A stretch of DNA of 64,000 bases from NCBI RefSeq assembly GCF_029227915.1, contig NC_079883.1, forward strand, positions 124,001-188,000. Direction: 5' to 3'. This document shows, one piece after another, positions 51,601-63,951 of this stretch. This stretch comes from Hydractinia symbiolongicarpus (taxonomy: Eukaryota > Cnidaria > Hydrozoa > Anthoathecata > Hydractiniidae). The translations under genes were made by a program, and so were the position numbers. Positions within the stretch are counted from its first letter, which is position 1. Each line of letters opens with the position of its first letter. The notes under the pieces were generated by a model. It did not search any database. It saw only the letters and a program-made list of their open reading frames with translations, and had not been told where the DNA came from.

Positions 51601-53709
51601 TTCGTTTGCCGGCGATTAAACTTCTTTTATTCAGCGTCTCATCAAAAATGAAAACATTTTTGAAAACTACAAGTCTCATGCGTTGTAGTGGCGAAAAAAT
51701 AATTTAAAAAATCGTTCGGGAAATGAGTTTACTCCCTGGGTACTTTCTCTGTATACTTTCGACTATACGGGCCTAGTCTAGGATTTACGGGAAATCTCGG
51801 ATTTTCGTTTGCCGGCGATTAAACTTCTTTTATTCAGCGTCTCATCAAAAATGAAAATATTTTTAAAAACTACAAGTCTCATGCGTTTTAGTGGTGAAAA
51901 GATAATTTAAAAAATCGTTCTGGAAATGAGTTTACTCCCTGGGTATTTTCTTTGTATACTTTTGGCTATACGGGCCGAGTCCGGGATTTACGGGAAATCG
52001 CAGGCTTTCGTTTGCCGGCGATTAAACATCTTTTATTCAGCGTCTCATCAAAAATGAAAACATTTTTGAAAACTACAAGTCTCATGCGTTTTAGTGGTGA
52101 AAAGATAATTTAAAAAATCGTTCTGGAAATGAGTTTACTCCCTGGGTATTTTCTTTGTATACTTTTGACTATACGGGCCGAGTTTAGGATTTACGGGAAA
52201 TCTCGGATTTTCGTTTGCCGGCGATTAAACTTCTTTTATTCAGCGTCTCATCAAAAATGAAAACATTTTTGAAAACTACAAGTCTCATGCGTTTTAGTGG
52301 TGAAAAGATAATTTAAAAAATCGTTCTGGAAATGAGTTTACTACCTGGGTATTTTCTTTGTATACTTTTGACTATACGGGCGGAGTCCGGGATTTACGGG
52401 ATTTCGCGGGTTTTCGTTTGCCGGCGATTAAACTTCCTTTATTCAGCGTCTCATCAAAAATGAAAACATTTTTGAAAACTACAAGTCTCCTGCGTTTTAG
52501 TGGTGAAAAGATAATTTAAAAAATCGTTCTGGAAATGAGTTTACTCGCAGGGTACTTTCTTTGTATACTTTTGACTATACGGGCCGAGCCCGGGATTTAC
52601 GGGAAATCGCGGGTTTTCGTTTGCCGGCGATTAAACTTCTTTTATTCAGCGTCTCATCAAAAATGAAAACATTTTTGAAAACTACAAGTCTCATGCGTTG
52701 TAGTGGCGAAAAAATAATTTAAAAAATCGTTCGGGAAATGAGTTTACTCCCTGGGTATATTCTCTGTATACTTTCGACTATACGGGCCAAGTCCAGGATT
52801 TACGGGAAATCTCGGATTTTCGTTTGCCGGCGATTAAACTTCTTTTATTCAGCGTCTCATCAAAAATGAAAATATTTTTAAAAACTACAAGTCTCATGCG
52901 TTTTAGTGGTGAAAAGATAATTTAAAAAATCGTTCTGGAAATGAGTTTACTCCCTGGGTATTTTCTTTGTATACTTTTGACTATACGGGCCGAGTCCGGG
53001 ATTTACGGGAAATTGCAGGTTTTCGTTTGCCGGCGATTAAACATCTTTTATTCAGCGTCTCATCAAAAATGAAAACATTTTTGAAAACTACAAGTCTCAT
53101 GCGTTTTAGTGGTGAAAAGATAATTTAAAAAATCGTTCTGGAAATGAGTTTACTCGCAGGGTACTTTCTTTGTATACTTTTGACTATACGGGCCGAGTCC
53201 GGGATTTACGGAAAATCGCAGGTTTTCGTTTGCCGGCGATTAAACATCTTTTATTCAGCGTCTCATCAAAAATGAAAACATTTTTGAAAACTACAAGTCT
53301 CATGCGTTTTAGTGGTGAAAAGATAATTTAAAAAATCGTTCTGGAAATGAGTTTACTCCCTGGGTATTTTCTTTGTATACTTTTGACTATACGGGCCGAG
53401 TTTAGGATTTACGGGAAATCTCGGATTTTCGTTTGCCGGCGATTAAACTTCTTTTATTCAGCGTCTCATCAAAAATGAAAACATTTTTGAAAACTACAAG
53501 TCTCATGCGTTTTAGTGGTGAAAAGATAATTTAAAAAATCGTTCTGGAAATGAGTTTACTCCCTGGGTATTTTCTTTGTATACTTTTGACTATACGGGCG
53601 GAGTCCGGGATTTACGGGATTTCGCGGGTTTTCGTTTGCCGGCGATTAAACTTCCTTTATTCAGCGTCTCATCAAAAATGAAAACATTTTTGAAAACTAC
53701 AAGTCTCCT
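48603..53709 (+). repeat. Shuffled trimer-derived satellite monomers
   Basis: The gggcggagtcc marker recurs at 49144, 50145, 50754, 52378 and 53596. The steps are multiples of 203 except one short by 14 bp. A 609-bp step between gttgtagtggcg monomers (51074/51683) shows a further trimer duplication. Confidence 0.8.
50049..50062. other. 14-bp deletion junction in a monomer
   Basis: tttttgaaa is joined directly to gcgttttag at 50055/50056, removing actacaagtctcat. The step between flanking gggcggagtcc markers (49144 to 50145) is 1001 bp, i.e. 5 x 203 - 14. Confidence 0.9.
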
Positions 53710-56700
53710 GCGTTTTAGTGGTGAAAAGATAATTTAAAAAATCGTTCTGGAAATGAGTTTACTCGCAGGGTACTTTCTTTGTATACTTTTGACTATACGG
53801 GCCGAGCCCGGGATTTACGGGAAATCGCGGGTTTTCGTTTGCCGGCGATTAAACTTCTTTTATTCAGCGTCTCATCAAAAATGAAAACATTTTTGAAAAC
53901 TACAAGTCTCATGCGTTGTAGTGGCGAAAAAATAATTTAAAAAATCGTTCGGGAAATGAGTTTACTCCCTGGGTACTTTCTCTGTATACTTTCGACTATA
54001 CGGGCCGAGTCTAGGATTTACGGGAAATCTCGGATTTTCGTTTGCCGGCGATTAAACTTCTTTTATTCAGCGTCTCATCAAAAATGAAAATATTTTTAAA
54101 AACTACAAGTCTCATACGTTTTAGTGGTGAAAAGATAATTTAAAAAATCGTTCTGGAAATGAGTTTACTCCCTGGGTATTTTCTTTGTATACTTTTGACT
54201 ATACGGGCAGAGTCCGGGAATTACGGGAATTCGCGGGTTTTCGTTTGCCGGCGATTAAACTTCTTTTATTCAGCGTCTCATCAAAAATGAAAACATTTTT
54301 GAAAACTACAAGTCTCGTGCGTTTTAGTGGTGAAAAGATAATTTAAAAAATCGTTCTGGAAATGAGTTTACTCGCAGGGTACTTTCTTTGTATACTTTTG
54401 ACTATACGGGCCGAGTCCGGGATTTACGGGAAATCGCGGGTTTTCGTTTGCCGGCGATTAAACATCTTTTATTCAGCGTCTCATCAAAAATGAAAACATT
54501 TTTGAAAACTACAAGTCTCATGCGTTTTAGTGGTGAAAAGATAATTTAAAAAATCGTTCTGGAAATGAGTTTACTCCCTGGGTATTTTCTTTGTATACTT
54601 TTGACTATACGGGCCGAGTCCGGGAATTACGGGAATTCGCGGGTTTTCGTTTGCCGGCGATTAAACTTCTTTTATTCAGCGTCTCATCAAAAATGAAAAC
54701 ATTTTTGAAAACTACAAGTCTCATGCGTTTTAGTGGTGAAAAGATAATTTAAAAAATCGTTCTGGAAATGAGTTTACTCACAGGGTAATTTCTTCGTATA
54801 TATTCGACTATACGGGCCAAGCCCGGGATTTACGGGAAATCGCGGGTTTTCGTTTGCCGGCGATTAAACATCTTTTATTCAGCGTCTCATCAAAAATGAA
54901 AACATTTTTGAAAACTACAAGTCTCATGCGTTTTAGTGGTGAAAAGATAATTTAAAAAATCGTTCTGGAAATGAGTTTACTCCCCGGGTATTTTCTCTGT
55001 ATACTTTCGACTATACGGGCCGAGTCTAGGATTTACGGGAAATCTCGGATTTTCGTTTGCCGGCGAATAAACTTCTTTTATTCAGCGTCTCATCAAAAAT
55101 GAAAATATTTTTAAAAACTACAAGTCTCATGCGTTTTAGTGGTGAAAAGATAATTTAAAAAATCGTTCTGGAAATGAGTTTACTCCCTGGGTATTTTCTT
55201 TGTATACTTTTGACTATACGGGCCGAGTCCGGGAATTACGGGAATTCGCGGGTTTTCGTTTGCCAACGATTAAACTTCTTTTATTCAGCGTCTCATCAAA
55301 AATGAAAACATTTTTGAAAACTACAAGTCTCGTGCGTTTTAGTGGTGAAAAGATAATTTAAAAAATCGTTCTGGAAATGAGTTTACTCGCAGGGTGCTTT
55401 CTTTGTATACTTTTGACTATACGGGCCGAGTCCGGGATTTACGGGAAATCGCAGGTTTTCGTTTGCCGGCGATTAAACATCTTTTATTCAGCGTCTCATC
55501 AAAAATGAAAACATTTTTGAAAACTACAAGTCTCATGCGTTTTAGTGGTGAAAAGATAATTTAAAAAATCGTTCTGGAAATGAGTTTACTCCCTGGGTAT
55601 TTTCTTTGTATACTTTTGACTATACGGGCCGAGTTTAAGATTTACGGGAAATCTCGGATTTTCGTTTGCCGGCGATTAAACTTCTTTTATTCAGCGTTTC
55701 ATCAAAAATGAAAACATTTTTGAAAACTACAAGTCTCATGCGTTTTAGTGGTGAAAAGATAATTTAAAAAATCGTTCTGGAAATGAGTTTACTCCCTGGG
55801 TATTTTCTTTGTATACTTTTGACTATACGGGCGGAGTCCGGGATTTACGGGATTTCGCGGGTTTTCGTTTGCCGGCGATTAAACTTCCTTTATTCAGCGT
55901 CTCATCAAAAATGAAAACATTTTTGAAAACTACAAGTCTCCTGCGTTTTAGTGGTGAAAAGATAATTTAAAAAATCATTCTGGAAATGAGTTTACTCGCA
56001 GGGTACTTTCTTTGTATACTTTTGACTATACGGGCCGAGCCCGGGATTTACGGGAAATCGCGGTTTTTCGTTTGCCGGCGATTAAACTTCTTTTATTCAG
56101 CGTCTCATCAAAAATGAAAACATTTTTGAAAACTACAAGTCTCATGCGTTGTAGTGGCGAAAAAATAATTTAAAAAATCGTTCGGGAAATGAGTTTACTC
56201 CCTGGGTACTTTCTCTGTATACTTTCGACTATACGGGCCGAGTCTAGGATTTACGGGAAATCTCGGATTTTCGTTTGCCGGCGATTAAACTTCTTTTATT
56301 CAGCGTCTCATCAAAAATGAAAATATTTTTAAAAACTACAAGTCTCATGCGTTTTAGTGGTGAAAAGATAATTTAAAAAATCGTTCTGGAAATGAGTTTA
56401 CTCCCTGGGTATTTTCTTTGTATACTTTTGACTATACGGGCCGAGTCCGGGAATTACGGGAATTCGCGGGTTTTCGTTTGCCGGCGATTAAACTTCTTTT
56501 ATTCAGCGTCTCATCAAAAATGAAAACATTTTTGAAAACTACAAGTCTCGTGCGTTTTAGTGGTGAAAAGATAATTTAAAAAATCGTTCTGGAAATGAGT
56601 TTACTCGCAGGGTACTTTCTTTGTATACTTTTGACTATACGGGCCGAGTCCGGGATTTACGGGAAATCGCAGGTTTTCGTTTGCCGGCGATTAAACATCT

Positions 56701-57972
56701 TTTATTCAGCGTCTCATCAAAAATGAAAACATTTTTGAAAACTACAAGTCTCATGTGTTTTAGTGGTGAAAAGATAATTTAAAAAATCGTTCTGGAAATG
56801 AGTTTACTCCCTGGGTATTTTCTTTGTATACTTTTGACTATACGGGCCGAGTCCGGGAATTACGGGAATTCGCGGGTTTTCGTTTGCCGGCGATTAAACT
56901 TCTTTTATTCAGCGTCTCATCAAAAATGAAAACATTTTTGAAAACTACAAGTCTCATGCGTTTTAGTGGTGAAAAGATAATTTAAAAAATCGTTCTGGAA
57001 ATGAGTTTACTCACAGGGTAATTTCTTCGTATATATTCGACTATACGGGCCGAGCCCGGGATTTACGGGAAATCGCGGGTTTTCGTTTGCCGGCGATTAA
57101 ACTTCTTTTATTCAGCGTCTCATCAAAAATGAAAACATTTTTGAAAACTACAAGTCTCATGCGTTGTAGTGGCGAAAAAATAATTTAAAAAATCGTTCGG
57201 GAAATGAGTTTACTCCCTGGGTACTTTCTCTGTATACTTTCGACTATACGGGCCGAGTCTAGGATTTACGGGAAATCTCGGATTTTCGTTTGCCGGCGAT
57301 TAAACTTCTTTTATTCAGCGTCTCATCAAAAATGAAAATATTTTTAAAAACTACAAGTCTCATACGTTTTAGTGGTGAAAAGATAATTTAAAAAATCGTT
57401 CTGGAAATGAGTTTACTCCCTGGGTATTTTCTTTGTATACTTTTGACTATACGGGCCGAGTCCGGGAATTACGGGAATTCGCGGGTTTTCGTTTGCCGGC
57501 GATTAAACTTCTTTTATTCAGCGTCTCATCAAAAATGAAAACATTTTTGAAAACTACAAGTCTCGTGCGTTTTAGTGGTGAAAAGATAATTTAAAAAATC
57601 GTTCTGGAAATGAGTTTACTCGCAGGGTACTTTCTTTGTATACTTTTGACTATACGGGCCGAGTCCGGGATTTACGGGAAATCGCGGGTTTTCGTTTGCC
57701 GGCGATTAAACATCTTTTATTCAGCGTCTCATCAAAAATGAAAACATTTTTGAAAACTACAAGTCTCATGCGTTTTAGTGGTGAAAAGATAATTTAAAAA
57801 ATCGTTCTGGAAATGAGTTTACTCCCTGGGTATTTTCTTTGTATACTTTTGACTATACGGGCCGAGTCCGGGAATTACGGGAATTCGCGGGTTTTCGTTT
57901 GCCGGCGATTAAACTTCTTTTATTCAGCGTCTCATCAAAAATGAAAACATTTTTGAAAACTACAAGTCTCGT
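53710..57972 (+). repeat. 21-monomer higher-order repeat, copy 1 (4263 bp)
   Basis: Matches 57973 onward at an offset of 4263 bp (21 x 203). Rare shared markers: tgccaacgatt (55261/59524), aaaatcattctgg (about 55972/60235), catgtgttttag (about 56752/61015), gagtttaagattt (about 55631/59894) and taatttcttcgtata. By eye I see very few differences, e.g. gggcagagtcc at about 54205 and a gcgtttcat at about 55694. Confidence 0.9.
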
Positions 57973-60900
57973 GCGTTTTAGTGGTGAAAAGATAATTTAA
58001 AAAATCGTTCTGGAAATGAGTTTACTCGCAGGGTACTTTCTTTGTATACTTTTGACTATACGGGCCGAGCCCGGGATTTACGGGAAATCGCGGGTTTTCG
58101 TTTGCCGGCGATTAAACTTCTTTTATTCAGCGTCTCATCAAAAATGAAAACATTTTTGAAAACTACAAGTCTCATGCGTTGTAGTGGCGAAAAAATAATT
58201 TAAAAAATCGTTCGGGAAATGAGTTTACTCCCTGGGTACTTTCTCTGTATACTTTCGACTATACGGGCCGAGTCTAGGATTTACGGGAAATCTCGGATTT
58301 TCGTTTGCCGGCGATTAAACTTCTTTTATTCAGCGTCTCATCAAAAATGAAAATATTTTTAAAAACTACAAGTCTCATACGTTTTAGTGGTGAAAAGATA
58401 ATTTAAAAAATCGTTCTGGAAATGAGTTTACTCCCTGGGTATTTTCTTTGTATACTTTTGACTATACGGGCCGAGTCCGGGAATTACGGGAATTCGCGGG
58501 TTTTCGTTTGCCGGCGATTAAACTTCTTTTATTCAGCGTCTCATCAAAAATGAAAACATTTTTGAAAACTACAAGTCTCGTGCGTTTTAGTGGTGAAAAG
58601 ATAATTTAAAAAATCGTTCTGGAAATGAGTTTACTCGCAGGGTACTTTCTTTGTATACTTTTGACTATACGGGCCGAGTCCGGGATTTACGGGAAATCGC
58701 GGGTTTTCGTTTGCCGGCGATTAAACATCTTTTATTCAGCGTCTCATCAAAAATGAAAACATTTTTGAAAACTACAAGTCTCATGCGTTTTAGTGGTGAA
58801 AAGATAATTTAAAAAATCGTTCTGGAAATGAGTTTACTCCCTGGGTATTTTCTTTGTATACTTTTGACTATACGGGCCGAGTCCGGGAATTACGGGAATT
58901 CGCGGGTTTTCGTTTGCCGGCGATTAAACTTCTTTTATTCAGCGTCTCATCAAAAATGAAAACATTTTTGAAAACTACAAGTCTCATGCGTTTTAGTGGT
59001 GAAAAGATAATTTAAAAAATCGTTCTGGAAATGAGTTTACTCACAGGGTAATTTCTTCGTATATATTCGACTATACGGGCCAAGCCCGGGATTTACGGGA
59101 AATCGCGGGTTTTCGTTTGCCGGCGATTAAACATCTTTTATTCAGCGTCTCATCAAAAATGAAAACATTTTTGAAAACTACAAGTCTCATGCGTTTTAGT
59201 GGTGAAAAGATAATTTAAAAAATCGTTCTGGAAATGAGTTTACTCCCCGGGTATTTTCTCTGTATACTTTCGACTATACGGGCCGAGTCTAGGATTTACG
59301 GGAAATCTCGGATTTTCGTTTGCCGGCGAATAAACTTCTTTTATTCAGCGTCTCATCAAAAATGAAAATATTTTTAAAAACTACAAGTCTCATGCGTTTT
59401 AGTGGTGAAAAGATAATTTAAAAAATCGTTCTGGAAATGAGTTTACTCCCTGGGTATTTTCTTTGTATACTTTTGACTATACGGGCCGAGTCCGGGAATT
59501 ACGGGAATTCGCGGGTTTTCGTTTGCCAACGATTAAACTTCTTTTATTCAGCGTCTCATCAAAAATGAAAACATTTTTGAAAACTACAAGTCTCGTGCGT
59601 TTTAGTGGTGAAAAGATAATTTAAAAAATCGTTCTGGAAATGAGTTTACTCGCAGGGTGCTTTCTTTGTATACTTTTGACTATACGGGCCGAGTCCGGGA
59701 TTTACGGGAAATCGCAGGTTTTCGTTTGCCGGCGATTAAACATCTTTTATTCAGCGTCTCATCAAAAATGAAAACATTTTTGAAAACTACAAGTCTCATG
59801 CGTTTTAGTGGTGAAAAGATAATTTAAAAAATCGTTCTGGAAATGAGTTTACTCCCTGGGTATTTTCTTTGTATACTTTTGACTATACGGGCCGAGTTTA
59901 AGATTTACGGGAAATCTCGGATTTTCGTTTGCCGGCGATTAAACTTCTTTTATTCAGCGTCTCATCAAAAATGAAAACATTTTTGAAAACTACAAGTCTC
60001 ATGCGTTTTAGTGGTGAAAAGATAATTTAAAAAATCGTTCTGGAAATGAGTTTACTCCCTGGGTATTTTCTTTGTATACTTTTGACTATACGGGCGGAGT
60101 CCGGGATTTACGGGATTTCGCGGGTTTTCGTTTGCCGGCGATTAAACTTCCTTTATTCAGCGTCTCATCAAAAATGAAAACATTTTTGAAAACTACAAGT
60201 CTCCTGCGTTTTAGTGGTGAAAAGATAATTTAAAAAATCATTCTGGAAATGAGTTTACTCGCAGGGTACTTTCTTTGTATACTTTTGACTATACGGGCCG
60301 AGCCCGGGATTTACGGGAAATCGCGGTTTTTCGTTTGCCGGCGATTAAACTTCTTTTATTCAGCGTCTCATCAAAAATGAAAACATTTTTGAAAACTACA
60401 AGTCTCATGCGTTGTAGTGGCGAAAAAATAATTTAAAAAATCGTTCGGGAAATGAGTTTACTCCCTGGGTACTTTCTCTGTATACTTTCGACTATACGGG
60501 CCGAGTCTAGGATTTACGGGAAATCTCGGATTTTCGTTTGCCGGCGATTAAACTTCTTTTATTCAGCGTCTCATCAAAAATGAAAATATTTTTAAAAACT
60601 ACAAGTCTCATGCGTTTTAGTGGTGAAAAGATAATTTAAAAAATCGTTCTGGAAATGAGTTTACTCCCTGGGTATTTTCTTTGTATACTTTTGACTATAC
60701 GGGCCGAGTCCGGGAATTACGGGAATTCGCGGGTTTTCGTTTGCCGGCGATTAAACTTCTTTTATTCAGCGTCTCATCAAAAATGAAAACATTTTTGAAA
60801 ACTACAAGTCTCGTGCGTTTTAGTGGTGAAAAGATAATTTAAAAAATCGTTCTGGAAATGAGTTTACTCGCAGGGTACTTTCTTTGTATACTTTTGACTA

Positions 60901-62300
60901 TACGGGCCGAGTCCGGGATTTACGGGAAATCGCAGGTTTTCGTTTGCCGGCGATTAAACATCTTTTATTCAGCGTCTCATCAAAAATGAAAACATTTTTG
61001 AAAACTACAAGTCTCATGTGTTTTAGTGGTGAAAAGATAATTTAAAAAATCGTTCTGGAAATGAGTTTACTCCCTGGGTATTTTCTTTGTATACTTTTGA
61101 CTATACGGGCCGAGTCCGGGAATTACGGGAATTCGCGGGTTTTCGTTTGCCGGCGATTAAACTTCTTTTATTCAGCGTCTCATCAAAAATGAAAACATTT
61201 TTGAAAACTACAAGTCTCATGCGTTTTAGTGGTGAAAAGATAATTTAAAAAATCGTTCTGGAAATGAGTTTACTCACAGGGTAATTTCTTCGTATATATT
61301 CGACTATACGGGCCGAGCCCGGGATTTACGGGAAATCGCGGGTTTTCGTTTGCCGGCGATTAAACTTCTTTTATTCAGCGTCTCATCAAAAATGAAAACA
61401 TTTTTGAAAACTACAAGTCTCATGCGTTGTAGTGGCGAAAAAATAATTTAAAAAATCGTTCGGGAAATGAGTTTACTCCCTGGGTACTTTCTCTGTATAC
61501 TTTCGACTATACGGGCCGAGTCTAGGATTTACGGGAAATCTCGGATTTTCGTTTGCCGGCGATTAAACTTCTTTTATTCAGCGTCTCATCAAAAATGAAA
61601 ATATTTTTAAAAACTACAAGTCTCATACGTTTTAGTGGTGAAAAGATAATTTAAAAAATCGTTCTGGAAATGAGTTTACTCCCTGGGTATTTTCTTTGTA
61701 TACTTTTGACTATACGGGCCGAGTCCGGGAATTACGGGAATTCGCGGGTTTTCGTTTGCCGGCGATTAAACTTCTTTTATTCAGCGTCTCATCAAAAATG
61801 AAAACATTTTTGAAAACTACAAGTCTCGTGCGTTTTAGTGGTGAAAAGATAATTTAAAAAATCGTTCTGGAAATGAGTTTACTCGCAGGGTACTTTCTTT
61901 GTATACTTTTGACTATACGGGCCGAGTCCGGGATTTACGGGAAATCGCGGGTTTTCGTTTGCCGGCGATTAAACATCTTTTATTCAGCGTCTCATCAAAA
62001 ATGAAAACATTTTTGAAAACTACAAGTCTCATGCGTTTTAGTGGTGAAAAGATAATTTAAAAAATCGTTCTGGAAATGAGTTTACTCCCTGGGTATTTTC
62101 TTTGTATACTTTTGACTATACGGGCCGAGTCCGGGAATTACGGGAATTCGCGGGTTTTCGTTTGCCGGCGATTAAACTTCTTTTATTCAGCGTCTCATCA
62201 AAAATGAAAACATTTTTGAAAACTACAAGTCTCGTGCGTTTTAGTGGTGAAAAGATAATTTAAAAAATCGTTCTGGAAATGAGTTTACTCGCAGGGTACT
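57973..62300 (+). repeat. 21-monomer higher-order repeat, copy 2
   Basis: Near-identical to copy 1. The match fails by about 62331, where gagtccggg replaces the expected gagcccggg. A 406-bp dimer is duplicated across its end (about 61.81-62.22 and 62.22-62.63 kb). Confidence 0.88.
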
Positions 62301-62750
62301 TTCTTTGTATACTTTTGACTATACGGGCCGAGTCCGGGATTTACGGGAAATCGCGGGTTTTCGTTTGCCGGCGATTAAACATCTTTTATTCAGCGTCTCA
62401 TCAAAAATGAAAACATTTTTGAAAACTACAAGTCTCATGCGTTTTAGTGGTGAAAAGATAATTTAAAAAATCGTTCTGGAAATGAGTTTACTCCCTGGGT
62501 ATTTTCTTTGTATACTTTTGACTATACGGGCCGAGTCCGGGAATTACGGGAATTCGCGGGTTTTCGTTTGCCGGCGATTAAACTTCTTTTATTCAGCGTC
62601 TCATCAAAAATGAAAACATTTTTGAAAACTACAAGTCTCATGCGTTTTAGTGGTGAAAAGATAATTTAAAAAATCGTTCTGGAAATGAGTTTACTCACAG
62701 GGTAATTTCTTCGTATATATTCGACTATACGGGCCAAGCCCGGGATTTAC

Positions 62751-62771
62751 GGGAAATCGCGGGAAATCGCG
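62751..62771. other. 10-bp tandem duplication replacing 35 bp of a monomer
   Basis: gggaaatcgc occurs twice in a row and runs directly into gtctcatcaa. The normal 35-bp stretch from ttttcg to attca is absent, a net loss of 30 bp. The join shares a gcg microhomology with the monomer start. Confidence 0.88.
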
Positions 62772-63792
62772 TCTCATCAAAAATGAAAACATTTTTGAAA
62801 ACTACAAGTCTCATGTGTTTTAGTGGTGAAAAGATAATTTAAAAAATCGTTCTGGAAATGAGTTTACTCCCTGGGTATTTTCTTTGTATACTTTTGACTA
62901 TACGGGCCGAGTCCGGGAATTACGGGAATTCGCGGGTTTTCGTTTGCCGGCGATTAAACTTCTTTTATTCAGCGTCTCATCAAAAATGAAAACATTTTTG
63001 AAAACTACAAGTCTCATGCGTTTTAGTGGTGAAAAGATAATTTAAAAAATCGTTCTGGAAATGAGTTTACTCACAGGGTAATTTCTTCGTATATATTCGA
63101 CTATACGGGCCGAGCCCGGGATTTACGGGAAATCGCGGGTTTTCGTTTGCCGGCGATTAAACTTCTTTTATTCAGCGTCTCATCAAAAATGAAAACATTT
63201 TTGAAAACTACAAGTCTCATGCGTTGTAGTGGCGAAAAAATAATTTAAAAAATCGTTCGGGAAATGAGTTTACTCCCTGGGTACTTTCTCTGTATACTTT
63301 CGACTATACGGGCCGAGTCTAGGATTTACGGGAAATCTCGGATTTTCGTTTGCCGGCGATTAAACTTCTTTTATTCAGCGTCTCATCAAAAATGAAAATA
63401 TTTTTAAAAACTACAAGTCTCATACGTTTTAGTGGTGAAAAGATAATTTAAAAAATCGTTCTGGAAATGAGTTTACTCCCTGGGTATTTTCTTTGTATAC
63501 TTTTGACTATACGGGCCGAGTCCGGGAATTACGGGAATTCGCGGGTTTTCGTTTGCCGGCGATTAAACTTCTTTTATTCAGCGTCTCATCAAAAATGAAA
63601 ACATTTTTGAAAACTACAAGTCTCGTGCGTTTTAGTGGTGAAAAGATAATTTAAAAAATCGTTCTGGAAATGAGTTTACTCGCAGGGTACTTTCTTTGTA
63701 TACTTTTGACTATACGGGCCGAGTCCGGGATTTACGGGAAATCGCGGGTTTTCGTTTGCCGGCGATTAAACATCTTTTATTCAGCGTCTCAT

Positions 63793-63812
63793 CAAAAATG
63801 AAAACATTTTTG
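63793..63812. other. 8-bp perfect inverted repeat with AAAA loop (one per common monomer)
   Basis: caaaaatg at 63793-63800, AAAA, and catttttg at 63805-63812 are exact reverse complements. The same arrangement occurs in most monomers. It is broken in the cattcctg monomer class (for example about 4608-4616 and 16385-16393) with no compensating change in the other arm. Confidence 0.8.
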
Positions 63813-63918
63813 AAAACTACAAGTCTCATGCGTTTTAGTGGTGAAAAGATAATTTAAAAAATCGTTCTGGAAATGAGTTTACTCCCTGGGTATTTTCTTT
63901 GTATACTTTTGACTATAC

Positions 63919-63951
63919 GGGCCGAGTCCGGGAATTACGGGAATTCGCGGG
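63919..63951 (+). other. Four-GGG-run candidate G-quadruplex (one per common monomer)
   Basis: GGG runs at 63919, 63930, 63939 and 63949 are separated by loops of 8, 6 and 7 bases. The first loop is one base beyond the usual 1-7 rule, so a strict pattern search would miss it. Most monomers keep all four runs. Some classes lose one: acgtgaattcg removes the third, gcggattttcg or tctcggatttt the fourth, and gagtttaggattt the second. Confidence 0.5.

Noticed and set aside
25681-62300. HOR copies as assembly artefacts
   Set aside because: The copies carry distinct substitutions, single-base indels and exact in-register losses, which fits real copies. I cannot fully exclude error without raw reads.
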